This document shows, piece after piece, positions 36,320 through 44,543 of a stretch of 64,000 bases of DNA. Origin of the DNA: Gammaproteobacteria bacterium. GTDB taxonomy: Bacteria; Pseudomonadota; Gammaproteobacteria; UBA6186; Azoamicaceae. The notes below the pieces were generated by a model. The model did not search any database and had not been told where the DNA came from. It saw only the letters and a list, made by a program, of their open reading frames with translations. The stretch covers positions 1 through 64,000 of the forward strand of contig JABDFC010000002.1 in NCBI GenBank assembly GCA_013286785.1. The letters run 5' to 3'. The translations under genes and the position numbers were made by a program. Position 1 is the stretch's first letter, and every line of letters starts with the position of its first letter.

Positions 36320-37903
36320 ATGTCGAGTACCAAGGTGGGAATTAGCAGTGGGGAACCGGAGTTCACCGGTTTTAGAAAAATCTTTTGGCCGATCCATAAC
36401 AACGAGTTGAAGAAATTTTTACCCATGGTCTTAATGATGTTTTGTTTTTTATTTAATTACACCATCATGCGCGACACTAAAGATACTCTTATTGTGATTG
36501 CCGCAGGGGCCGAAGCCATTCCCTTCTTGAAGTTCTGGGGAACGCTGCCCATGTCCATCTTGTTTGTGGTGATCTATGCAAAACTGAGCAATGTATTGAA
36601 ACCCACTACTTTGTTCTATGCAGTGATTGCTCCGTTTTTGATATTTTTTTCTTGCTTTGGGTTTCTGATCTATCCCAATGTCGAGTTGGTGAGTCCTACT
36701 CACACAGCGGATGCTTTAGAAGCTTTTATTAATTCTTCTTTACCTGCGCGCATGCACGATACCCTATTTAAATTAGTGGAAGTGTTTCGCGTATGGCCGT
36801 ACGCTTTGTTTTATATTCTTTCCGAATTATGGGGAAGCATGGGGATCTCACTGTTATTTTGGCAATTTGCTAATCAGATCACTCGTTCTGCTGAAGCTAA
36901 ACGCTTTTACGCAGGGTTTGGTCAATTAGGGAATTTGGCCTTGGTTGCTTCGGGATTAACCATCATTCACTTTTCGGATATCCGCAGCCAAGTGCCTGCG
37001 GGAGTGGATGCTTGGGGAGAAACACTGCATTGGTTAATGGGCGCGATTACCATTTCTTGTGTGGTCATAGTATTGGCCTATTGGTGGATGAATCAAAACG
37101 TGCTAACGGATCCACGCCTTTATAATCCGGCTGATCGAATGCCGAAAAAATCTAAACCCAAACTCACGTTAACAGAAAGCTTTTTGTTGCTGAGTCGTTC
37201 ACGGTATTTAGGGTGTATTGTCCTGTTGGTTTTGGGATATGGCATTTCTATCAATCTGATTGAAGTGGTATGGAAATCACAGCTTGGGGCACAGTTCACA
37301 AATGAGAATGATTACAATACCTTTATGGGGTATTTCTCCATGTGCACTGGGTTTGCAACGTTGCTTTTGGTTACAGTAGGCAGTAACGTTATTCGACGTC
37401 TCGGCTGGTTAGTTGCAGCGTTATCAGCACCTGTCATGATTTTAATTACGGGCGGCATTTTCTTTGCCTTCGTGATGTATAAAAATGAGCTGGATGGAAT
37501 GTTTTCATACACGCCTCTTTGGATTGCGGTGATTGCTGGTGCTACTCAAAACATCTTGAGTAAAGCGACGAAGTATTCTCTGTTTGATCCAACTAAAGAG
37601 ATGGCTTACATTCCTTTAGATCAGGAATCTAAGGTAAAGGGTAAAGCTGCTATCGACGTGGTTGGCGGTCGCCTAGGAAAATCTGGGGGTGGTGTTATCT
37701 TGCAGGTTGTCTTGATGTTTGGCGCAATTGCGGATAACTTGCCAGTATTACTCTTCTTTGTCGCCATTGTTGTTGCTGCCTGGATATATTCTGTCTTTTC
37801 CTTGAATAGGTTATATCTAGAAAAGTTACAAGAAACTGGAGAAGATACGGAAGCTCCGGCAGCAGTTGGTTTAAGTGGGAAACCTGTAGAAGCGTCTAGC
37901 TAG
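36320..37903 (+). CDS. tlc: ATP:ADP antiporter (TLC family nucleotide transporter)
   Basis: 527 residues from the ATG at 36320, which has GGGAGAT just upstream; a GTG 12 bp earlier is less suitable. About twelve membrane helices. FNYTIMRDTKDTLIV, FWGTLPMSILFVVIYAKLS, LFWQFANQITRSAEAKRFYA and PLDQESKVKGKAAIDVVGGR are conserved blocks of the TLC family (PF03219), including the Lys of RDTKDT needed for adenylate exchange. These carriers import host ATP for ADP in Chlamydiae, Rickettsiales and some intracellular gammaproteobacteria. Other members carry different nucleotides, so ATP:ADP is the likely but unproven substrate pair. It is followed by a strong terminator. Confidence 0.9.
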   Translation: MSSTKVGISSGEPEFTGFRKIFWPIHNNELKKFLPMVLMMFCFLFNYTIMRDTKDTLIVIAAGAEAIPFLKFWGTLPMSILFVVIYAKLSNVLKPTTLFYAVIAPFLIFFSCFGFLIYPNVELVSPTHTADALEAFINSSLPARMHDTLFKLVEVFRVWPYALFYILSELWGSMGISLLFWQFANQITRSAEAKRFYAGFGQLGNLALVASGLTIIHFSDIRSQVPAGVDAWGETLHWLMGAITISCVVIVLAYWWMNQNVLTDPRLYNPADRMPKKSKPKLTLTESFLLLSRSRYLGCIVLLVLGYGISINLIEVVWKSQLGAQFTNENDYNTFMGYFSMCTGFATLLLVTVGSNVIRRLGWLVAALSAPVMILITGGIFFAFVMYKNELDGMFSYTPLWIAVIAGATQNILSKATKYSLFDPTKEMAYIPLDQESKVKGKAAIDVVGGRLGKSGGGVILQVVLMFGAIADNLPVLLFFVAIVVAAWIYSVFSLNRLYLEKLQETGEDTEAPAAVGLSGKPVEASS

Positions 37904-37936
37904 TTGCTGGCACGAAATTTACATTTTTCATTATTC

Positions 37937-37967
37937 AAAATGCCCTCAACTCGAGGGCATTTTTTTT
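37937..37967. terminator. Rho-independent terminator after the ATP:ADP antiporter
   Basis: AAAATGCCCTC, loop AACTC, GAGGGCATTTT and a run of eight T. The arms start with A-tracts, so it can also end transcription of the convergent gene at 37970-38587. Confidence 0.88.
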
Positions 37968-37969
37968 AT

Positions 37970-38587
37970 CTATTTTAGAATAAAAAGTAGAATTGAGATT
38001 AAAAGGGATACAGTCGAAAAAATAAGAGAAATGCGCGAAATATTGTACGATTTTTTTACCAACTGAGCTTCAGCGTTTGGTATTAATGGCATTTTGGAAT
38101 GATGGGGTTTTTCAGTGGATGAAATGCGATTTTTGTCGATTAGTTTCAGTGTTTTTAATTTTCTTTCAAAATCCTTATAAAAAGAACTTATCTTGTGATC
38201 AATTTGATCCGAGAACTTAAGTTCTTCATTAATTTTATTTTGAAGAGTGTCATCGCCTTCAGTGCATCGGTTTATGTCACCCTCAAGGATTTTGATACAT
38301 CTGTCAGTAATGGGTTTCATTTCATGTCCAATTTCAGATTTTATCTCTTTAAAATCAGGGAGACTTATATGAGGGTCTTCCGTCAATCTATTATCAATTT
38401 CGGTTTCCATTTCGTTTAAGCATTTATCGATATATATCAGAAGCAAGTCGCAAATGGCCTCACAATAGAGTTCTGAATTTTGCTTGCCTTGTGGAGCATA
38501 CTGCTGTTGTAATGCAACGATATCTCTATTTAATTCCATTTCATACATCAGGAAAGAATTTCTTAATGCTAATTCACTTAATAACAT
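37970..38587 (-). CDS. Tail-anchored coiled-coil protein of unknown function, 205 aa
   Basis: No family recognised. The chain is highly charged and helical (for example KFSDQIDHKISSFYKDFERKL), probably a coiled coil over about residues 60-155, and ends with one membrane helix (about 184-204, ISLIFSTVSLLISILLFILK) right at the C-terminus. That is a tail-anchor layout, with the N-terminal part facing the cytosol of whichever cell it is in. AGGATA lies upstream of the ATG. It is a single gene between the antiporter terminator and a repeat-bearing intergenic region. It could be a host-directed effector or a bacterial membrane protein. Confidence 0.6.
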   Translation of the reverse strand: MLLSELALRNSFLMYEMELNRDIVALQQQYAPQGKQNSELYCEAICDLLLIYIDKCLNEMETEIDNRLTEDPHISLPDFKEIKSEIGHEMKPITDRCIKILEGDINRCTEGDDTLQNKINEELKFSDQIDHKISSFYKDFERKLKTLKLIDKNRISSTEKPHHSKMPLIPNAEAQLVKKSYNISRISLIFSTVSLLISILLFILK

Positions 38588-38970
38588 AATGTATATCCTA
38601 TTCTATAGCGACTCACACACTGAGAATAGTGAGGGGAGGTCATTCTCAGTTCTTATATAAAAAGTATAGACGATAGGGGGACAAATATCGCTGAATGGAA
38701 CCTTAGAAATGAGTAACGTCAATCGTGTCGTCATTTCTATGGAAACGACTCCCGCGCAAGCAGGAATCCATTGTTTTTTTAGGTAATTTCCTGGTTCCCT
38801 GCTTTCGCGGGGATGACAAAACCTAGAATAACTCTCTGTTTTAAAAACGGGTTTTGGGGGGCCTGAGGAGTCACTAAAATTAAAGTGTGTCTACACCTTA
38901 TCTATGATAATCTGAGGCCTTTTAGGGTCGTAGCGCGAGATTGGTTTTGTAGCCTAGAGGGGGCGTAAAT
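38588..38970. other. Intergenic region with an inverted pair of short repeats
   Basis: 383 bp between divergent genes. It holds two oppositely oriented copies of the short palindromic repeat and, on the right, the leader of the permease gene with a GAGGGGG ribosome binding site. No open frame here looks like a gene. Confidence 0.55.
38745..38817. repeat. Short palindromic dispersed repeat, inverted pair (copies 3 and 4)
   Basis: Left copy CGACTCCCGCGCAAGCAGG continuing AATCCA (38745-38770), right copy TTCCCTGCTTTCGCGGGGAT continuing GAC (to 38817). They can pair with one another across a T-rich loop to form a long hairpin. Confidence 0.65.
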
Positions 38971-40365
38971 ATGCAGCAAAAACGGGTGCTAGGTAAGTTT
39001 ACCCTGGCGATGATGACAGTGGCGGCAATTGTGAGCCTCAGAAATTTACCGCTCCCCGCCGAATATGGACTGGCCTCTGTTTTTTATTTTGTTGTCGCAG
39101 CGCTGTTATTCTTTATTCCGATCGCTTTGACAACAGCTGAATTGGCAACCGGCTGGCCGCGTGCTGGGGGGAATTATGTCTGGGTATCAGAAGCTTTTGG
39201 GAAACCCGTCGGTTTTTTCTCTTTGTGGATGGCTTGGATGGAGAGTATTGCCTGGTTTCCAGCCATTTTGGCGTTTACCGCGGCCATGTTGGCCCATCTC
39301 TGTGCCCCTTTATTTCCGGGTCTGGAGCATAGCAAAATCTTTTATTTTATTGTGATGCTCAGTGTGTTTTGGGGAGCAACCTTCTTAAATTTTTTTGGGA
39401 TTAAAACCTCTGGTTGGGTGAGTGCCTTGGGTGTTGTCACAGGTACTTTAATTCCAGGAACATTGATCATAGGACTCGGGATTTGGTGGATATTGGCAGG
39501 TCATATGACGGCCATTGATTTTAATTGGAATGCTTTGATCCCTGAGTTTCGTTTAGACACCATGGTGTTTTTTTCTGGAATACTGTTAGGCTTAGCGGGG
39601 GTAGAGATTGCGGCGTTCCATATTCGAGAATCCAAAAATCCACAACAAGATTATCCAAAAGCGTTGGCCATCGCTTCTTGTATCATTTTGTCCATTTCTA
39701 TCTTAGGTACATTGGCTATTGCAATCGTCGTGCCTCAAACGGAAATTAATTTACTATCAGGACTGATCCAAGCTTTCAAGGTATTTTTTGCACATTTTAA
39801 TCTGTTGTGGGCAGTTCCCATCATGGCATTATTGGCCTTAATCGGTTCACTGGCAGGGATTAATACCTGGACAATTGGGCCAGCGAAGGGGCTTTTGATC
39901 ACCGCTGAGGATGGCTTTTTGCCTCCTATCTTGAAGCAAACGAATCATTTGGGTGTGCCAACCGGAATGTTAGTCTTTCAGGCGATTATTGGGACTATTT
40001 TATCATTAGTATTTTTGTGGATGGACAGTCATAGTGCTGCTTACTGGGTGTTAACCGCGTTATCAGCACAATTTACCGTGGTGCAATATACTTTTGTATT
40101 TGCCGCAGCCATTAAATTGCGTTATTCACAACCGAATATCGATAGGACGTTTCGAATTCCGGGAGGAAAATTGGGCATTTGGTTAATTGCAGGGATTGGA
40201 ATATGTGCCTGTCTATTTGGGTTTTGGATTGTCTATATTCCACCCGTACAATTACAGACGGGAGATCGCACGACGTATCAAACAATGTTACTGTTTAGTT
40301 TTGTGATCCTTGCCCTGATCCCAATCATATTTTCAATTCGAAGAAAATTTGCGAGAGCATGGTAG
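38971..40365 (+). CDS. APC-superfamily amino-acid permease (glutamate/GABA antiporter-like)
   Basis: 464 residues, about twelve membrane helices. AELATGWPRAGGNYVWVSEAFG and the GLAGVEIAAFHIRESKNPQQDYPKA segment are typical of the amino acid-polyamine-organocation family, close to the GadC/YjeM glutamate:GABA antiporter group. A GAGGGGG site precedes the ATG. Intracellular bacteria use such carriers to take amino acids from the host. Substrate cannot be read from the sequence. Confidence 0.85.
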   Translation: MQQKRVLGKFTLAMMTVAAIVSLRNLPLPAEYGLASVFYFVVAALLFFIPIALTTAELATGWPRAGGNYVWVSEAFGKPVGFFSLWMAWMESIAWFPAILAFTAAMLAHLCAPLFPGLEHSKIFYFIVMLSVFWGATFLNFFGIKTSGWVSALGVVTGTLIPGTLIIGLGIWWILAGHMTAIDFNWNALIPEFRLDTMVFFSGILLGLAGVEIAAFHIRESKNPQQDYPKALAIASCIILSISILGTLAIAIVVPQTEINLLSGLIQAFKVFFAHFNLLWAVPIMALLALIGSLAGINTWTIGPAKGLLITAEDGFLPPILKQTNHLGVPTGMLVFQAIIGTILSLVFLWMDSHSAAYWVLTALSAQFTVVQYTFVFAAAIKLRYSQPNIDRTFRIPGGKLGIWLIAGIGICACLFGFWIVYIPPVQLQTGDRTTYQTMLLFSFVILALIPIIFSIRRKFARAW

Positions 40366-40371
40366 AGCGGC

Positions 40372-41568
40372 TTATCCAATCAGTAAGGCATATTCGTGTT
40401 TGACAGCATCAATTTCTTTTAACAGCTGTTTATACAATAAGGGGGCAAGTTCCCGGTAACCTGCTCTAAGATGATTTTCTAGTCGGGCACAAGCTTCTTG
40501 CAGTCTTGGAGTCCCGCAATAACTGATTGCCCCTCTTAAGCGATGGACGATATTTTCCATTTTTTCCCAGTCTTTTGCTTTATAGGATGATTCTAAAGCA
40601 GTTAATTCTGTGCTGAGATTGACAATTAAAGTCGAGATCATTTTTTTTGTGAGTTCTACGTTGCCATTAAACATTTGTGAGCCTAGTTCGAGATCAATGA
40701 TTTTCCCAGAGAGAACTGACCAATCTGTTTCATCATTGGCGGCTATGGGAACTTTGGCTTTATCACTGATCCGTGGAATAAAAGCATGCAGAATATCCAG
40801 AGCTTTGTTTTTATAAATAGGCTTAATTAGGATTGCATTCATGCCAGATTCCATACAACGCTCTTTATCTTGGTTATCTGCCAGAGCAGTTAAAGCGATA
40901 ATCGGGACTCGTTTGTTTAAGCTTAAGCTATTGTGACGGATCCATTGTGTGGTCGCATATCCATCTAAATCAGGTAAACCAATATCCATAAAAATTAAAT
41001 CAAATTTTTTGCTTTTTGCTTGCACCATTGCCATTTTCGCAGAGTTGGCAACGTCAACTTCGCAGTTTAATTCACTGAGAATTATTTTAGTGACCTCGGC
41101 TGTGAAAATTTGATCTTCTACCAACAAGATGCGTATTTGGCTATCAAGTTCTTCATCCTCTTTGTCTGCTTTGGCTGCAGTTTTTTCAATATCCTTTTGG
41201 ATCACTGTATCAAAAGAAACAGCTAGTAAACCAATGACCTGACCAGTCGTATCGAATAACGGTATTTTATGAGATAGGATCATGGCGTAAGTGCCATCAC
41301 TGAGTGTTACCAGCTCTTCGAAAACTTGAGGGGTTTTTTTATTCATAACATCTAGGTTTTGATTATCGTAAATTTCAGGGGTTCGATGATTCAAGTCGCG
41401 GTTTTTTTTTCCAATAATATCATTTCTAGAATGCAACCCGAGGACCAAAGCTTGGAGTTCATTACAGCCCAAATACACATTGTTTTTGTCGACCCAATGA
41501 ACCAAACCTGGCAGTGCAGCGACCAGTTGTTCAAAGTCGATGGAATGTGACAGTTGCATTTTGAGCAT
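40372..41568 (-). CDS. PAS-receiver-HPt phosphorelay protein without a kinase domain
   Basis: 398 residues: a PAS sensor domain (about 10-125, with DGTYAMILSHKIPLFDTTGQVIG), an acidic linker, a receiver domain (145-265) with acidic pocket E151/D152, phosphoacceptor D195 in IFMDIGLPD, T227 and K249, and a C-terminal histidine phosphotransfer domain with H342 in VHRLRGAISYCG. No HATPase or dimerisation domain is present, so it cannot phosphorylate itself from ATP. It should relay phosphate from a separate hybrid kinase. Such split hybrid modules occur in Legionellales. It stands alone, convergent with the permease gene. Confidence 0.85.
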   Translation of the reverse strand: MLKMQLSHSIDFEQLVAALPGLVHWVDKNNVYLGCNELQALVLGLHSRNDIIGKKNRDLNHRTPEIYDNQNLDVMNKKTPQVFEELVTLSDGTYAMILSHKIPLFDTTGQVIGLLAVSFDTVIQKDIEKTAAKADKEDEELDSQIRILLVEDQIFTAEVTKIILSELNCEVDVANSAKMAMVQAKSKKFDLIFMDIGLPDLDGYATTQWIRHNSLSLNKRVPIIALTALADNQDKERCMESGMNAILIKPIYKNKALDILHAFIPRISDKAKVPIAANDETDWSVLSGKIIDLELGSQMFNGNVELTKKMISTLIVNLSTELTALESSYKAKDWEKMENIVHRLRGAISYCGTPRLQEACARLENHLRAGYRELAPLLYKQLLKEIDAVKHEYALLIG

Positions 41569-41809
41569 TCATCCTATGGTATATTGAGTCAGAAAGAAAA
41601 AGCATGATTCTCATGACTTAGAATGTTGGTCCTGCTGAACACTTGTATAGCCAGCCTACAAAATTCCGTGTAGTGCTGCTGTTTTGTGACAGTATTGCCT
41701 TTAATCCCTGTGTAAGTCAAATAATCATCTGGATGGTTCACTCAAATGAAGGGGGATCTTCAACATTCATTTTACTCAGAGCCGTAGTACAATTGCTATG
41801 ACCTATTAC

Positions 41810-42061
41810 TTAATGATTTTTTTTCTGATGAAGGTCTGCATTGACCAAAATTTTACGAATATCTTTGACTAAGACTTCATCTGGATCGAGGGGTTTACTA
41901 CTTTTCTCAACAAATTTTCTATAGGCAGGCGTGGTTTGTTTGGCATTGGGGTTAGGGGCAGTGGTGTCAATTGAATTCGGATTTTCGGATGAGTAATGCT
42001 CCTGGAGAGCATCCATTATTTTCTTAAGACGTTTTATCCAGTTATTCGAAAAAAGTGCCAT
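41810..42061 (-). CDS. Small hypothetical protein, 83 aa
   Basis: Starts at the ATG at 42061, which has GAGGGG about 5 bases upstream; the in-frame TTG 12 bp earlier overlaps this site. The product has a basic helical N-terminus (NNWIKRLKKIMDALQEHY), an Asn/Pro/Thr-rich middle and a charged C-terminal helix (PDEVLVKDIRKILVNADL). No signal peptide or membrane segment. I do not recognise it. Confidence 0.5.
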   Translation of the reverse strand: MALFSNNWIKRLKKIMDALQEHYSSENPNSIDTTAPNPNAKQTTPAYRKFVEKSSKPLDPDEVLVKDIRKILVNADLHQKKNH

Positions 42062-42165
42062 CTTTCCCCTCAACGTTTCTGTGAATTATCTCTGCTAATT
42101 CATCAGACTCGAGGGAAAACTTAAAGTTCGAATAATATTACGTGTATGATATGAGCATCTCTAGG

Positions 42166-42810
42166 TTAGCTATAAGTTTCGACGGTACACTTTTTTAACC
42201 AAGTATTTGCGGCTTGTAAGAGACCGGTACGTGCAATTAATAGCTGCCACCGTCTTCCGCCCAACTGCTGCCACAAGACTGCAGAACGTATGCCCGCCAA
42301 CAACAGTGCTCGTATCTTATTTTGTGTATGGGTTTGGTTAAGCGTTATGGGTTCACCAGCGACGTAGATTCTAAAGCTAAAAGTGCTTAAAGTATCCGTG
42401 TAGAGTGAAGCTAAATTTGCCATTACGTTATCATGAGTAGAAGAAAAGTGCGAAGCTTGGTTGACTGCGCGTTCGATACCAGAACGAATAATGGTTAACA
42501 TTTTTGGATCCTTCGATAGTTTTCTTTCTAAGTGTAATAATGAAAATGCGTATCGTGCAATTTCAGGATCTTTTGGGGTTTTGTGATTGGAAAATAAACG
42601 GATCAATTCATTGAGGCCTAGACGTAAATTCTGCGGTTCGCCATAGACTTCGAGGGTGTTGTTGACCTGGGTTTTAAAAATACTTTCAATGCTGGCAATG
42701 AAATACTGTTCATCGACACGACCTGTTTTAGCCAATTGTTTTACAAGAGCGGCTACCTGAAAGACGCCAGCTAAAGCGAGGGTGCGATATTCGGTGGTTG
42801 AATCGATCAT
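42166..42810 (-). CDS. hflD: HflD family protein
   Basis: 214 residues, all-helical. The opening YRTLALAGVFQVAALVKQLA and SIFKTQVNNTLEVYG are diagnostic of HflD, a peripheral membrane protein named for its effect on lambda CII stability and conserved next to mnmA in gammaproteobacteria. Its start overlaps the mnmA stop by 4 bp. Cellular role beyond this is not settled. Confidence 0.9.
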   Translation of the reverse strand: MIDSTTEYRTLALAGVFQVAALVKQLAKTGRVDEQYFIASIESIFKTQVNNTLEVYGEPQNLRLGLNELIRLFSNHKTPKDPEIARYAFSLLHLERKLSKDPKMLTIIRSGIERAVNQASHFSSTHDNVMANLASLYTDTLSTFSFRIYVAGEPITLNQTHTQNKIRALLLAGIRSAVLWQQLGGRRWQLLIARTGLLQAANTWLKKCTVETYS

Positions 42811-43889
42811 TGAATAATACCTCCCCCCAAACAGATTTCCTGTTGGTAAAAAACGATGGATTGTCCCGGTGTCACTGATCTTTCAGGATTTTCAAAAGTA
42901 ACTTTATAGGCGTTTTCACCCAGTGCTGCTAGGTGGCAGGGAACATCCATCTGTCGGTAACGAATCTTAGCCGTACAGGCGAATTGTTCTGAAGGGTTGT
43001 GTTTAGTGATCCAATGAACCCCTGCGGTTTCTAATGATTGTTTATAGAGCAAGGGGTGAGAATCCCCTTGTGCCACAATTAGGGTGTTTTCTGTGAGATC
43101 TTTTCCGACGACATACCAAGGGAGTCCACTATAGTCTGCATGACCACCAATCATGAGTCCTTGTCGTTGGCCCAGAGTATAAAACATAAGACCATCGTGT
43201 TGGCCGACGATTGTGCGATCTGGAGTTACAATTGGCCCGGGTTGTAAGGGCAAATACTTCGTTATAAATTGTTTAAATTTTCGTTTCCCAATAAAACAGA
43301 TCCCAGTGCTGTCTTTTTTATTTGCATTGGGCAATTTTTTCTCGATGGCGATTTTTCTGACTTCGGGTTTTGTTACGTGACCAATCGGAAAGAGTGTTTT
43401 CGCTAAGATAGGTTGTTCTAAATTATAAAGAAAGTAGGTTTGATCTTTATTCTGATCTCTTGCCCGATGCAAATAATAGCAATTTGAAGCATGCTTGATT
43501 TGAGCATAGTGGCCGGTAGCGATGTAGTCTGCGCCTAGTTGTAAAGCGTAATTGTAGAAAGCTTTGAATTTGATTTCTCGGTTACAGAGCACATCCGGAT
43601 TAGGGGTTCGCCCTTGGCGCAGTTCTGTTAAACAATGCTCAAAAACATGGTCCCAATATTCATTCGAAAAATTAACCGTGTGTAATTTAATATTCAGAAT
43701 ATCACAAATCATTTGGGCATCATGTAAATCTTGGGCACTTGGACAATAGTCGTCACTATCGTCTTCTTCCCAATTTTTCATAAATAGGCCTTCGACTTCG
43801 TAGCCTTCTTGCAGCAGCATAAAAGCGGCAACGGACGAGTCAACGCCTCCCGAAAGGCCGATAATTACGCGTTTGGTCTTTCCATTCAT
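42807..43889 (-). CDS. mnmA: tRNA-specific 2-thiouridylase
   Basis: 360 residues. The PP-loop is GLSGGVDSSVAA; the catalytic cysteines are in CNREIKFK and TGICFIGKRKF. It thiolates U34 of tRNAs for Lys, Glu and Gln. The gene is the middle member of lexA-mnmA-hflD, overlapping both neighbours by 4 bp, so a DNA-damage type regulator and a tRNA modification enzyme share a transcript. Confidence 0.95.
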   Translation of the reverse strand: MNGKTKRVIIGLSGGVDSSVAAFMLLQEGYEVEGLFMKNWEEDDSDDYCPSAQDLHDAQMICDILNIKLHTVNFSNEYWDHVFEHCLTELRQGRTPNPDVLCNREIKFKAFYNYALQLGADYIATGHYAQIKHASNCYYLHRARDQNKDQTYFLYNLEQPILAKTLFPIGHVTKPEVRKIAIEKKLPNANKKDSTGICFIGKRKFKQFITKYLPLQPGPIVTPDRTIVGQHDGLMFYTLGQRQGLMIGGHADYSGLPWYVVGKDLTENTLIVAQGDSHPLLYKQSLETAGVHWITKHNPSEQFACTAKIRYRQMDVPCHLAALGENAYKVTFENPERSVTPGQSIVFYQQEICLGGGIIQ

Positions 43890-44452
43890 GACAACCTGGT
43901 TGTGGTGTTGAAGGATCGGATAACCCCGACAACTACCCCTTCAATGGCAAAATGGTGATGGGAATCCAAGGGTAAGCGACGAATATGAATTTCATGATTT
44001 TGTTTGGTGAGCACGATTTGGCCTGCTTCGGCTTCATGCGTTTGATGGATTGCGAGATAATCACCTTCTTGAATCGCCAATTCTGGGATACCTTTGTGAG
44101 AATACTGTAAAAAGTAGTCTGCGGCAGGAGCAAAAAAGGAACGATCTAATACTTGGCATGAGCCCTTAAGGTGGTTTTCAGAAAAAATGGGCTGGTTCGG
44201 GTGAATGCGTTCCATGGCAACAATTGGGATAGCGGTACTGGAACGGACTAAACGAATTCCACGCGAAGTTCCAGGCACTAATTCAATTACCCCTTTTCGT
44301 GCCAGTGCTCTTAAATGATCTTCGGCGGCATTAGGGGACCTAAAACCCATGGTTTTAGCGATTTCTGCTCGGGTTGGAGGCGAACCACTGGTAGCAATGT
44401 GTGATTCGATGAGAGCGAGAATTTCCTGCTGGCGCTTAGTTAATTTTGTCAT
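43886..44452 (-). CDS. lexA: LexA repressor with degenerate self-cleavage domain
   Basis: 188 residues from the ATG at 44452 (AGGAAAG upstream; 14 further residues upstream are not LexA-like). Residues 1-70 are a canonical LexA winged helix: TKRQQEILALIESH, PPTRAEIAKTMGFRSPNAAE, LRALARKGVIELVPGTSRGI. The C-terminal S24 domain is recognisable (QEGDYLAIHQT, AIEGVVVGVIR) but altered. The Ala-Gly cleavage pair corresponds to P85-N86 in IHPNQPIF. The serine of the GMSM motif corresponds to G121 in YSHKGIPEL. The catalytic Lys corresponds to R158 in HIRRL. About 20 residues near the C-terminal sheet are missing compared with E. coli. It should bind DNA but not cut itself. Confidence 0.88.
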   Translation of the reverse strand: MTKLTKRQQEILALIESHIATSGSPPTRAEIAKTMGFRSPNAAEDHLRALARKGVIELVPGTSRGIRLVRSSTAIPIVAMERIHPNQPIFSENHLKGSCQVLDRSFFAPAADYFLQYSHKGIPELAIQEGDYLAIHQTHEAEAGQIVLTKQNHEIHIRRLPLDSHHHFAIEGVVVGVIRSFNTTTRLS

Positions 44453-44495
44453 ATAACTTTCCTGCGAATTCACGGTTGGTTTGGGGTAAAACACA

Positions 44496-44525
44496 ATACT
44501 ACCCTAAAGCTGTGCTGTTGTCCAG
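44496..44525 (-). promoter_or_regulatory. lexA promoter with overlapping LexA-type operator
   Basis: Read on the reverse strand: TGGACA (-35, 44524-44519), 17-bp spacer, TAGTAT (-10, 44501-44496), about 45 bp before the lexA ATG. CTGGACAACAGCACAG (44525-44510) is a CTG-N10-CAG sequence of the gammaproteobacterial SOS box type and covers the -35. The geometry suits autorepression. Confidence 0.6.
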
Positions 44526-44543
44526 ACTGATTAAATAATAGGT

